Source: Siphonodentalium dalli (taxonomy: Eukaryota > Mollusca > Scaphopoda > Gadilida > Siphonodentaliidae). Taken from it: a stretch of DNA of 64,000 bases. The stretch lies in contig CP136063.1 of the NCBI GenBank assembly GCA_032622095.1, positions 77,975,980 to 78,039,979 of the forward strand. Reading direction: 5' to 3'. Position 1 is the first letter of the stretch. The number at the start of each line of letters is the position of its first letter. A model generated the notes under the pieces. It was not told the origin of the DNA. It did not search any database and was given only the letters and a program-made list of their open reading frames with translations. The position numbers and the translations under genes are program-made. This document shows positions 55,099-64,000 of the stretch, piece after piece.

Positions 55099-56300
55099 TT
55101 AGTGATATCTTCCACAGAATATTTCAGTATACACATGTGATGGTTTAATCGGGTGCTCATCCTTGTATTGATCAACATCGTTTGTGTTCAATTTCTTGGA
55201 GCGCACCAAAGATGATATTTCTTTATTACGCTCCCTTCCAATTACGCCAACAGCATTTGCAAAGTCATCTGTGAAAAATCTCAGTTTGAAAATAAAACTG
55301 TTGCCTGTCAAAACTTCGAAGTTGTCAGGAGGGTCAGGATCGGTTCAGCAACTGTAGTGCTGCCTCAAAAGACGTCTGTTGATTGCCATAGAAACCGAGG
55401 AGTGTTTTTAACTTATCCGACCTCCCCGACAACGTTGAGGTTGTGACACATTGAACATGTCAAAGGCTCCAAGCACTTCATCATTGACAGATATCTGTCT
55501 GTTCAGCTCTGACAGGAGAGACTCGATACACGGAGACGTTACGTCCGTATTAAAGATCGTCTTCTGGTCCAATCAGGTTTCAATGGCGAAGTCGACGGCC
55601 TCTCTCGTTTCTATCCCATGATAACTCAAGCAAGCCTTGAAATAGCGTGCCTGTCATTTGCAGAATGAGGTCCCCAGATGGTGAATTTAGTGATGCTACC
55701 CCGCATAGCGGGCTAGCATCACCAAATTCACCCTCTGGGAACCTCATTCTGCTTACACCTCAGCAGAATAAGGTTCCCAGAGGGTGAATTTGGTGATGCT
55801 AGCCCGCTATGCGGGGTAGTATCACTAAATTCACCCTCTGTGAACCTCATTCTGCAAATGACAGACACCCTATTTCAAGGCTTGAACTCAAGCATCGGAA
55901 TTGCTCGGTGTGCAAACATCATGTCGTCTTCATGCTGCATCTCGTTAATGGCTGAAACCAATCTCTCAAATCGCTTCTCAATAAGCCCATAAACTAGTTA
56001 TGGTTTTTGAAGGAACTTTGAAAAGCGGTTTATGTGATCAAGAATGTCAGATAGCACAAGAAGGAAAAGCATCAACTGCGGGTTAAGCAACTGACCCCTG
56101 ATACCAGGAAGTTCCGGTTCAGAATCTTGATCAATCATGGTGTCTATAGTATCTACCATTGCTTCATAACGTGATATTAACCTGCTCGTGGCGGCGTGGC
56201 CTACCCGCGTGTGGGCCAACGTGTTGTCGATGTCTTCAAAAGTTTTAATGGAATCTGATCTTCTGCATTTTGTGAATCAACAAAGATACTGGCCCGCACA
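55099..56300 (-). pseudogene. hAT-like transposase relative, broken
   Basis: Minus-strand coding pieces in order: DSIKTFEDIDNTLAHTRVGH, SRYEAMVDTIDTM, SEPELPGIRGQLLNPQL, VLSDILDHINRFSKFLQKP (55998-56219), then after a nested insertion SLLSELNRQISVNDEVLGAF and DMFNVSQP (about 55510-55435), SDKLKTLLGFYGNQQTSFEA (near 55350) and NSFIFKLRFFTDDFAN (55099-55311). The pattern resembles the catalytic-core and C-terminal parts of hAT-type transposase relatives. Frameshifts and the palindromic insertion disrupt it. Assignment is by impression of the motifs, so moderate only. Confidence 0.45.
55631..55884. repeat. Nested palindromes inside the hAT-like pseudogene
   Basis: Two ~90-bp imperfect palindromes (GCAGAATGAGG...CCTCATTCTGC, with core AGCCCGCTATGCGGGG or its complement) sit as an inverted pair around TTACACCTCA. 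The outer arms (CAAGCCTTGAAATAG ... CTATTTCAAGGCTTG) also pair. The result is a hairpin of hairpins. Confidence 0.9.
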
Positions 56301-56333
56301 GGACTGTATTTCATAATCTTCCATTAACATTAG

Positions 56334-56427
56334 AGCTTAACTGCCAGATATCTGCCAATGATGAAGTGTTTGGATCCTTTGACGCATTCAATGTGTCACA
56401 ACCTCCTCCAACATTGTTTTGGATTTA
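56334..56427 (+). pseudogene. Inverted fragment of the same hAT-like gene
   Basis: The plus strand reads ELNCQISANDEVFGSF then DAFNVSQP, matching ELNRQISVNDEVLGAF then DMFNVSQP on the minus strand near 55440-55510. A piece of the pseudogene, or of a close relative, lies in reverse orientation about 0.9 kb away. Confidence 0.7.
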
Positions 56428-59400
56428 TATGTAACAAGATATGTACCAGTCTTTGGCAAGTTGTCGACTTTTTGCTTGTATTATGGCAACTCAAACCAAA
56501 AAACCCCGACCTGATAATAAGAATGATGACCCACTAATTTCCATTGATGCTGGGATATTCCATCAGTATTTGGTTATTAGCTTCGACACGACTATTAAAA
56601 TGCCTTCTGTATTTGGCATTGATAAGACACTTCAAATATTTCTGGATAATTTTAATCTGTCAAACCGACCAGGGCCGGGCCAGTGACTGGATCATTCCTG
56701 ATTGAATATTAAAAGAACGTTCAATCTGATGCCTTGTTGCAGTTAACAGCTACTGCACAAACACCAGTCACGGTTGCTTCTCAGAAAACAGTGAATAATA
56801 GCGGAGCAGTTTTTATATCTGTCGGAGATTAGGTAAGCCCCCGTGATGTGTACCGGACTACCAATGCCGGTAGCGACAGCGTTATTCGGATAATTCACGC
56901 ATCATACTGTGCGTGTGAGTAAGCATTTGTGAATTGTCTATATATGATAAAGATAAGATAAATTTATTGACAGATACGCCCACTCGAGGCCGATGTCAAA
57001 CGAGTTACATAAATAAAATGTTATTATAAGTATAGTAACATAAATATATTAATGTTCAATGTTTGGTGATTCACACCGTTTATGTAGAAAGAGTTGGACC
57101 ATGTTGCAGATGATATTACATGTTTTGGGTTCATCATTTCTCAAGATGATTAAGAATTTATGTTGGTCAGCCATATTATTAAAGGTCTGAATATTGTCGC
57201 TTATTTCCGCAAATGTGATTAGTCAGTGGGCAAAGGTGTTATCTGCAGTACACCATCATCATTCGTGTCTCACAAGCAACACAACTTAACGTAAACGTTA
57301 CCTATATACATCCTGTCCGAGAACTTGTATCACAAAGGAAACGTCCACCGAAAATGCATCAATTGCTCGTGTTGATGATATTGCTCCACAACAAGAATAG
57401 CCTGTTACTTCTAAACAAAAATCGCCAAATTCACTCCACCGTTTCGACTCTCAGAGAGAGAGGTTACATACTACAGCTTTTAACGTTAGACCAGATGCTT
57501 GATGATAAACGATTTACTCTAAAAGACACCAAACAGTATTTGTGTGTTGAAGCTGTTGGTTGGGTGAAGGATGACATTCTCTCAGCCACCCGACCACCAG
57601 CTTGACGCAGTGACAAAGGTCCATGGGCGATTGATCAAATATTATAAATACCTTGCCAATGCAAAATCTGATGTTAAAAACAACTTTACATATTTCGATG
57701 TCGAGCCTTGGTAATTTTATTTTATTTATTTGCCATTATGTATTGTTGTACTAATTTTCACATTGTATATTATGCTTGCAAACTAGTCAGTTCTTGAATT
57801 TATATTCCTGACTCCAAGCGGAATAAGTTGGGTGCTTTTATTTGTATATAGCTCATTGTTTTAATTTAACCCACTGTCTAACATATCTACACAGTTGCTT
57901 CGCTGTGATATTTTTTATACCTGATTCTGTTCTTGGGCGTGATATGGCCTAACGACTAAAACGACGGTAAACCCTCCTTCAGTCAATCAACATGAACCAA
58001 AATTCGAAACCTGAAAAAAATATATTTATATTACACCACACATTTATCTTGCTATATCACATGAAACCCCTATTATATCATTAAAAAAGCCATTACATAT
58101 TTCCTAATATCATATAGTTTATATGTCACTAGTGACTAATAAGCTCGTGCTTCCCGCCAATTTGACAGCGCGCAAATAAAACTACTTTATATTGATTAGA
58201 CGGATTGATACTATTTTGAAAAGCCGCGCATGGCATCAAAACCAGACAATACAAGATGATTGATTTGTCCATTAAAGTAAAATTCTTGTCCAACGTCGTT
58301 GAAATAACGAAAACAAAGGGGCAAATTGGGGGATTATATTTTTCGTTTCAATCCTGAGCCCGCAATACTGTCGTCTACGGTTGTGAAGCGTCTCAGCCAA
58401 CGATATAAATGTATGTATTTTTAAGCTTCTTTTACGAAATTTGTTTTGTTAAAAAGGCATAAAGCTCTAGTTTTGTCATGTGATATACAAGATCTTCAAC
58501 TCGTTTGATAAATTTGATTCACAACGAGTCGTAGAATTTATCAAACTCGTTTCATAAAAGCTTATATCCCAACATAACTCGTTGGAGATCCTCTATCATA
58601 ACTCTCGCGAATAAACTAATAGTCCTAGGTTTGATCTAATTATTTTCTGGACAAAATTCCAAAATTAAAGGAAACTTACCACTGGTTCTTGTAGGGTGTT
58701 GTGCGTGCAACGTTATTAGATTTTTTTCCTATTAGGTATGTGAGCTCGTTGACAGTGATGGAAATTCGATGGACGCTGCCGCCAGTGAGCCGTATAAATG
58801 GTTATTTATTTGACCAAACTTGTGCGATTCAAACAACTCATATATTATTCACGGGCTTAAGGTATCGTTCATTGATAACAATGCGCAAGCCATTGTAGTG
58901 CAAATTATTTACTAGTGAGCAATTTAAAACACTCGGCTACGGGCCTCAACGGCCCAACGACCAATTCAGTCTCGTGTTATCTATTACAAAGAGTTCATAT
59001 ACGTTGACATAAACATGTATATGTATGTAAATATTACCGAATTGTATATTTAAAACTATTCCGATCATATCGTCTATGCACTTGTATACAATGATCTATA
59101 ACGCATGATTGTTTCACCTGCAGTCCGCGTTTTAACCATGAGCTCTCACAGTCTTGCACGCATGTTTGTTCTACATAACACAGAAAGATGGGTAACTCTA
59201 ACGGCACATATCGCAATATATTACTCACTGTTATGCCGTTTCCCACACTGGCAAATTTGTCTGGTATTTTGTTCATGCTTTTGGCCATAGAACACCATAT
59301 GTAGCCAGAATATGAACGGCAACATTTGTATAACATACATGAGAGGTAATTTTTCTGTAATTCACATGTAACAGTGCTATTGGCATTTTCCTTCAAATAC

Positions 59401-61840
59401 TTGTATGATTTATTCTTGTGAGATAATTGAATGCTCTTTACGGGAAAATTTCCGTTTTATCGTTACAGGTGAAACCACAGAGTGTTTTCTTCTCACGTAG
59501 TTATCTGTGGTACAAGATACATTGAATAATAATTTTTGCGTTAGTTTTCCGGCACATTATAACATTCTGTATCGAGGTGCTTGCACTTAAATATCAGGCA
59601 AATTTGCCAGTTTGTGAATGCGAACTTATAACGGATGTTAATTCGGCTAGTGGAATTGTGAAATAGATTCTCGAGGGTCCGCATATAAAAAGTTGCATGG
59701 TTTCTATGCATATATTATGTATACAGTTTACATAAGAATTGAAAGGCGGTTTCAATGTGGTCATTGGATTTTGTTTACGAACAGAATTCAGCAAACTGGC
59801 ATTTTTTTTTTTTTTTTATCGCGATGAACAAAACCAATGACCACGCTGAATCCGTCGTGTATTACTTATATTTATATACTTTGAAAAAAATTAACTACAA
59901 GTAATTTCTCAATTCGTGCGCTCGTTCCATAAGATATATCAACACCCATTCCCTCTGATAAATGCACTGCCAAATCAAATCACAATGAATCGCCATGCAG
60001 TCTATTGATCGTTCATGTCCGACCATATCCGGTGGTTTCCGGAACCTATTGCGGTTATGGGATTATGACTGATAAAAAAAATGGCTTTATGAACACATTG
60101 ACTATAGTATAACGCTATATGTGAAGCGGGTTAAATATCAATTGTATGTAAATACATGTGTGTCTAAATAATCAACTCACAAAATTTAATGGTAATCATT
60201 CAAATCTCAAAGTTCTTATGGTTTATTTTCAACTACAGTTTCAACAATTACGATATAATGCACTGAAAGCGATAACAAAATAGGTTCGAATTAAGGCCGT
60301 TGTATTCCACCAACATCGGTGATTTTTTTTTCTAAAGAGAGCCTCGGGATAAAGAAAAACCATTCAGGACATCTATATCTGACGAACTTTATTTCGGGGG
60401 GGGTGAGCACTTGGGCTGACGAACATACGAAATGATGAATGTCAACAACGAATCTTCTGGTTAAACAACTTATCATTATTTAGGTACCTTATACCCAGGA
60501 ATTGTTGTTAATAAACGTCCATGTTTTAAGAACGGACTCGATAAATATTGGATTATTATAAAGCAAAGCTAGGTTATGACAAGTTTTTAGACCAGTCGAG
60601 CGTTGGCTATATATATAGGCTGAAGCATATAGGGCCTGGATTCGGCGATCCAAAACGAAGACGACGTGACATGCATGTAATGGCACCAGCCAGCGTCCAC
60701 TAACAACACGAGGTATCACAAGGTAAGGTAAGGTATGTACCTTTAATTATTCAGTATGAATGGACTGCAGCTCAATGCTGTGTCTGGTAACTCTGGTTCA
60801 TGGTAGCATAATATCGAACGCATAGCAATGGGTGAAAATCGAAACTAATTTCTGCAGTTTCAGCACAATCGACTGGTGATAGCAACCAATAGTTAAGTAG
60901 ATTGTATAACCAAACGTTCTGATAACGACGTTACTCATACGCATCAACCGTATATGGTAACACAGATTTCGTCGGCGCCGGAAGTTAGCTTGCATAGCCA
61001 CACAAAGAAAGAATATGACCGCTCGTGAAAATAATTGAAAGAGGGGGTAAAGTTCACGTTGTTTATTAAATGTTGTAATATTCTTCAAGAATTGTTATCG
61101 TAACATAAAAGCCCGTGCTGGCTATCTAAAAAGGGTTTCTTAAGTGTTATTTTTTAATTGACTGGCTGCGTGCAATATTCGCATATAACATCCTCGACCA
61201 TGCCAAGCTTAGACATTTCTTGCAATGATGTCTGAATTCTATTCACTTTGATGTCGCCACGATGCACCGAAGGGAAAGCATTTCCAATTTGAGGACGTAA
61301 AGCCCTATATTGGCGTCGATTGCATGGGACAATAAGGACTGCTATAAATCGTGTGATCTTCGTGACAACTTAGTCGTTGTTGACATCGAGAACCGTGTGC
61401 AACAAGATGTTACTGAAATAAGTACCACATTACAAATGTTCTCGATCGGGGATTTACGGCTCCATCTGTCGGGGATTAATGGCCAACATCAATCGACATC
61501 TGGTAAAGATATGCACAAATGATGAGTATTTGTCTAATACCAGTAGAGATTAGATGTTTTATCACACGAACCTTCGACGTCTCAATCCGCATGGGCAGAG
61601 AAAACCTCCTGGAGCCATCGGAAGTAATATAAAGGCGTGAATCTAGAGTAAAAAACATGTGGGCTGTTTGATGTTGAAATTGGTTTCATCTTATTGTTGT
61701 TTCTGGAAATATACACTTGGTTCAATTCCGCTTATGTTTCTTTGCTTTCGCGCGGTTTTTCCATTTCTAATCCTGGTTGGAGGACGGACAGAGGATGTTG
61801 GTAAGTACTTCCAATTGTAACCAATCATTCAGTTTATGGT
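56428..61840. other. Long stretch without recognised gene
   Basis: Frames at 56441-56686, 57354-57605 (plus) and 59034-59396 (minus) carry no family motif. A weak inverted repeat built on CGTTTGATAAATT lies at 58499-58552, a T run at about 59801-59817 and an AAGGTAAGGTAAGGTA run at 60720-60736. I see no tRNA, rRNA or supported exon. Confidence 0.4.
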
Positions 61841-62626
61841 TTAAATATGCATAATCCGAAATAACGCTCCCAAATTACTATTACTTTGCCTCGGGGGTGA
61901 AAAATATTTGATTCGAGTCGGGGAGCCCACCCATCAAAGGTCAGAGTAATCCGATATCGATTTTTGAAATTTCTCGAAATGTATAATTATTTGTGGCCCA
62001 GAAAAGAGCCATCAAATCAACGGTCTCGGACAAGATATATAACTTTAAAATCAAGTGGTAATACGGCCAAATGTTGTGATACTCAAATGATAATACGGCC
62101 ATATTTCGTTAAACAACATGTTGAAAATTAACATGCTTTGGGAAATTTTAAACTATAGTTGACAGTGGTTAGCATTATTTTGTTGCAATTAATCGATTCT
62201 GATTACTAAAGCGTATTTTGAAGAAATGTTGCTGATGTTGTATCTTGATGATATGAGACCCGCCATATCAAATCCAGTCGGAAGTCGGGATTTTGTTTAC
62301 CTTGTGCCAATGCATTCTCTTATATATGCGAGTCGACCATAGGTCGCCTCGCATATATAAGAGAATGCATTGGCCTAACAATTTTTTATCATTTATTTTA
62401 AATAAATGTTTCTGACAATTTTTAGGACATAAAATAAAAAAACATCCATTTCCCTGCAGGGAGCCCCACACATATATAGAAGCATATAGAAGAGTGTCGT
62501 CTGCTCATGTTTGTCTGGGGCTCTGTATGGGTGAAATTATAAAATTGTTAAAGAATACAAGAAACAATTATTCAAATTGTAACAAATTGTTATGGGGATC
62601 GTCTGATCGGATTGGGTTCCTTTAAT
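61841..62626 (+). mobile_element. TTAA element family F, copy F1, interrupted
   Basis: Begins TTAAATATGC and ends GGGTTCCTTTAA, with TTAA at 61841-61844 and 62623-62626. Blocks TCGGGGGTGAAAAATATTTG and CCACCCATCAAAG match copy F2 at 62841. The right half (AACTATAGTTGAC, GTGGTTAGCATTATTTT, TTAATCGATTC) matches the complement of 63838-64000. It is split by hairpin element E at 62257-62591. Confidence 0.75.
62257..62591. mobile_element. Half-length hairpin MITE of the second family, copy E
   Basis: The left end GACCCGCCATATC and following bases match element D at 10165, with one 67-bp hairpin (62307-62373) and the CCTGCAGGGAGCCCC spacer, but it stops before the second hairpin and lacks the right inverted end. 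TATG flanks (62253-62256, 62592-62595) and the uninterrupted sister sequence near 63870-63880 show where the host element is split. Confidence 0.8.
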
Positions 62627-62840
62627 ATTGACATAGGTCTTCAAACCATTACTTACTCATTCGATTAAACACCAAAATAGTCAAGATTTCCTAAACAGTT
62701 TTTATACACCGCTCACCAGACAAATAAATCAATAAATTAAATTGGCGTTCAATCAATATTAATGTAACACATACGCCATGGAGACACGCACCAGCAATCA
62801 GAACAATACGACGAGAATATAGACGTACATGTATATATAT
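62627..62840. other. No feature seen
   Basis: AT-rich link between F1 and F2. Confidence 0.5.
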
Positions 62841-63328
62841 TTAAAGGTACTCAACCCGATAAAACTCCTCTCAATTACTATTTCAATGGCTTCGGGGGTC
62901 AAAAATATTTGATTCTAGTCGAGGAAGTCACCCATCAAAGCTCAGATTTGTTAGATATCGATTTTAGAAATCTATTATTTTTCATTATCGGGAATTCTTT
63001 CTGGCCAAGAAGATAGTAAAAAATTCGTTATTATTACCCACTTGATTATAGAGTTATCAATCCTTGTCTGTTTGAATAGAATTTTGGCGTAAAATCTCGA
63101 GCATGTTACCAAATTGACGGCAGTTATAAGTACTCATCTCGAGAACATAAGAATTTTCAAAAATCAATATCTAATGACTCTGAGCTTTGTTTGATGGGTT
63201 CCTCGACTCGAATCAAATATTTTTTACCCCCAAAGCCAAAGAAATAGTAATATAGGACCCTCTGATCGGATTGTTGTTGTTGGAATCTGTTGAGATGGGG
63301 ACCCTCTTTACGGGTTGAGTACCTTTAA
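62841..63328. mobile_element. TTAA element family F, copy F2
   Basis: Starts TTAAAGGTACTCAACCCG and ends CGGGTTGAGTACCTTTAA. Long subterminal arms pair with each other (TTCGGGGGTCAAAAATATT with AATATTTTTTACCCCCAAAG, and CACCCATCAAAGCTCAGA with TCTGAGCTTTGTTTGATGGG). Its right TTAA (63325-63328) is also the left TTAA of element G3. Confidence 0.9.
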
Positions 63329-63826
63329 AGGTACGGTTGGCCTTGGCGGTGGGTATCCTGTGAAAATATTTCCACCCGTCAAAAACCGCCACAAACAGGA
63401 GGAACAACAAAATGTAGACAGACTTTGTCCGTATACAAATAAGAAATATCGCATAAACAGTATGTTATTGTCATATATTTGACCATTGTTATGTAAACAA
63501 AAGCATAAAAAGTTACTTTTCTGGTGTTTGTTTATATTATGATGGTAAACATAAAGAGCGTTCTTTGTTGGTGAATTCCTTATATGGAACGAATAAAGAG
63601 CGTTTATGTCATTTGTGTGTGATTAGCCAGCAGCATCGTGCTGTCTTCTGTAAGACAATCAGGCTCTTGCTTAGGTGAAATATAGTAAATCTTTATGATA
63701 ACATGCTGTTTACGCGATGGTAATGGTATATATGAACGAAACTGTATGCGTTTTAATGTTTTTCAGTTTACGGTGATTGGAACAAATATGAATATTTTCG
63801 ACAACTAAGGCCGCACGTGCCTTTAA
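63325..63826 (+). mobile_element. TTAA element family G, copy G3 (uninterrupted)
   Basis: TTAA at 63325-63328 and 63823-63826. Starts AGGTACGGTTGGCCTTGG and ends AAGGCCGCACGTGCC. Contains the intact ATTGTTATGTAAAC site where copy G1 holds the 533-bp insertion. A 65-codon minus frame across its left end is a shadow. Confidence 0.9.
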
Positions 63827-63837
63827 GATATATCTCT

Positions 63838-64000
63838 TTAAAGGCAATCAATCCGATTCGATGGTCCCCATATCATCAGATTCCAACAAAACAACATCTT
63901 TTGAAATGCGCTTCACTTATCGGAATCGATTAATTGCCCAAAAATAATGCTAACCACAGTCAACTATAGTATAAAATTGCCCAAAACCTGCTATTTATCA
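63838..64000 (-). mobile_element. TTAA element family F, copy F3 (runs off the window)
   Basis: Begins TTAAAGGCAATCAATCCG and continues as the reverse complement of the right half of F1 (ATATCATCAGATTCCAAC, AACCACAGTCAACTATAGT). It provides the uninterrupted reference for the element E insertion. Confidence 0.8.

Overview
The window looks like intergenic, transposon-dense DNA from a marine invertebrate nuclear genome. It is AT-rich, has no bacterial-style operons, and carries non-LTR retrotransposons (LINEs), a tRNA-derived SINE, many terminal-inverted-repeat elements, minisatellites and a ~160-bp satellite. Two traits would fit a mollusc or other lophotrochozoan: a CR1-like LINE with a 2A peptide plus PHD finger, and a ~160-bp satellite inside a dispersed element. 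The species cannot be proved from the sequence. I found no confident host gene. Three short exon-like or fragmentary coding stretches are reported at low confidence (12.4, 25.8 and 54.4 kb).

Layout. 0.1-13 kb: TTAA-flanked elements carrying paired 67-bp hairpins (copies at 159, 3910 and 11483), a second family with other termini but the same hairpins (10165), older dispersed repeats, a 21-bp minisatellite and a foldback at 8 kb. 13-18 kb: 16-bp tandem array, GAT/GAC microsatellite and inverted repeats. 18.2-23.6 kb: a decayed plus-strand LINE (endonuclease, RT, C-terminal CCHC) bracketed by two ~0.9-kb direct repeats. 23.7-28.2 kb: nested family-H and foldback elements. 29-31.1 kb: a second, badly decayed minus-strand LINE. 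32.5-38.4 kb: repeat-within-repeat, with a SINE carrying its target duplication, a 597-bp tandem duplication, a palindrome-rich 1.4-kb element and an 11-monomer satellite with higher-order order. 38.7-39.7 kb: a TTAA element split by a 533-bp insertion. 40.4-41 kb: an inverted pair of LINE endonuclease fragments. 42.3-47.6 kb: a near full-length minus-strand CR1-like LINE (SGNH-like ORF1; ORF2 with 2A, PHD, endonuclease and RT), flanked by inverted copies of another repeat. 49-54 kb: a long foldback and a degenerate ~350-bp array. 54.5-56.4 kb: a TTAA element and a hAT-like transposase pseudogene interrupted by nested palindromes. 61.8-64 kb: a chain of TTAA elements sharing junctions.

Most interesting signals. 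(1) Between ORF1 and ORF2 of the CR1-like LINE is an array of seven ~35-nt units whose predicted stem shows paired A:T to G:C change (GTAG/CTAC versus GTGG/CCAC). (2) An almost invariant 67-bp hairpin module occurs in mirrored pairs inside two element families with unrelated termini. (3) Several insertions can be read precisely because the uninterrupted sister copy lies in the same window.
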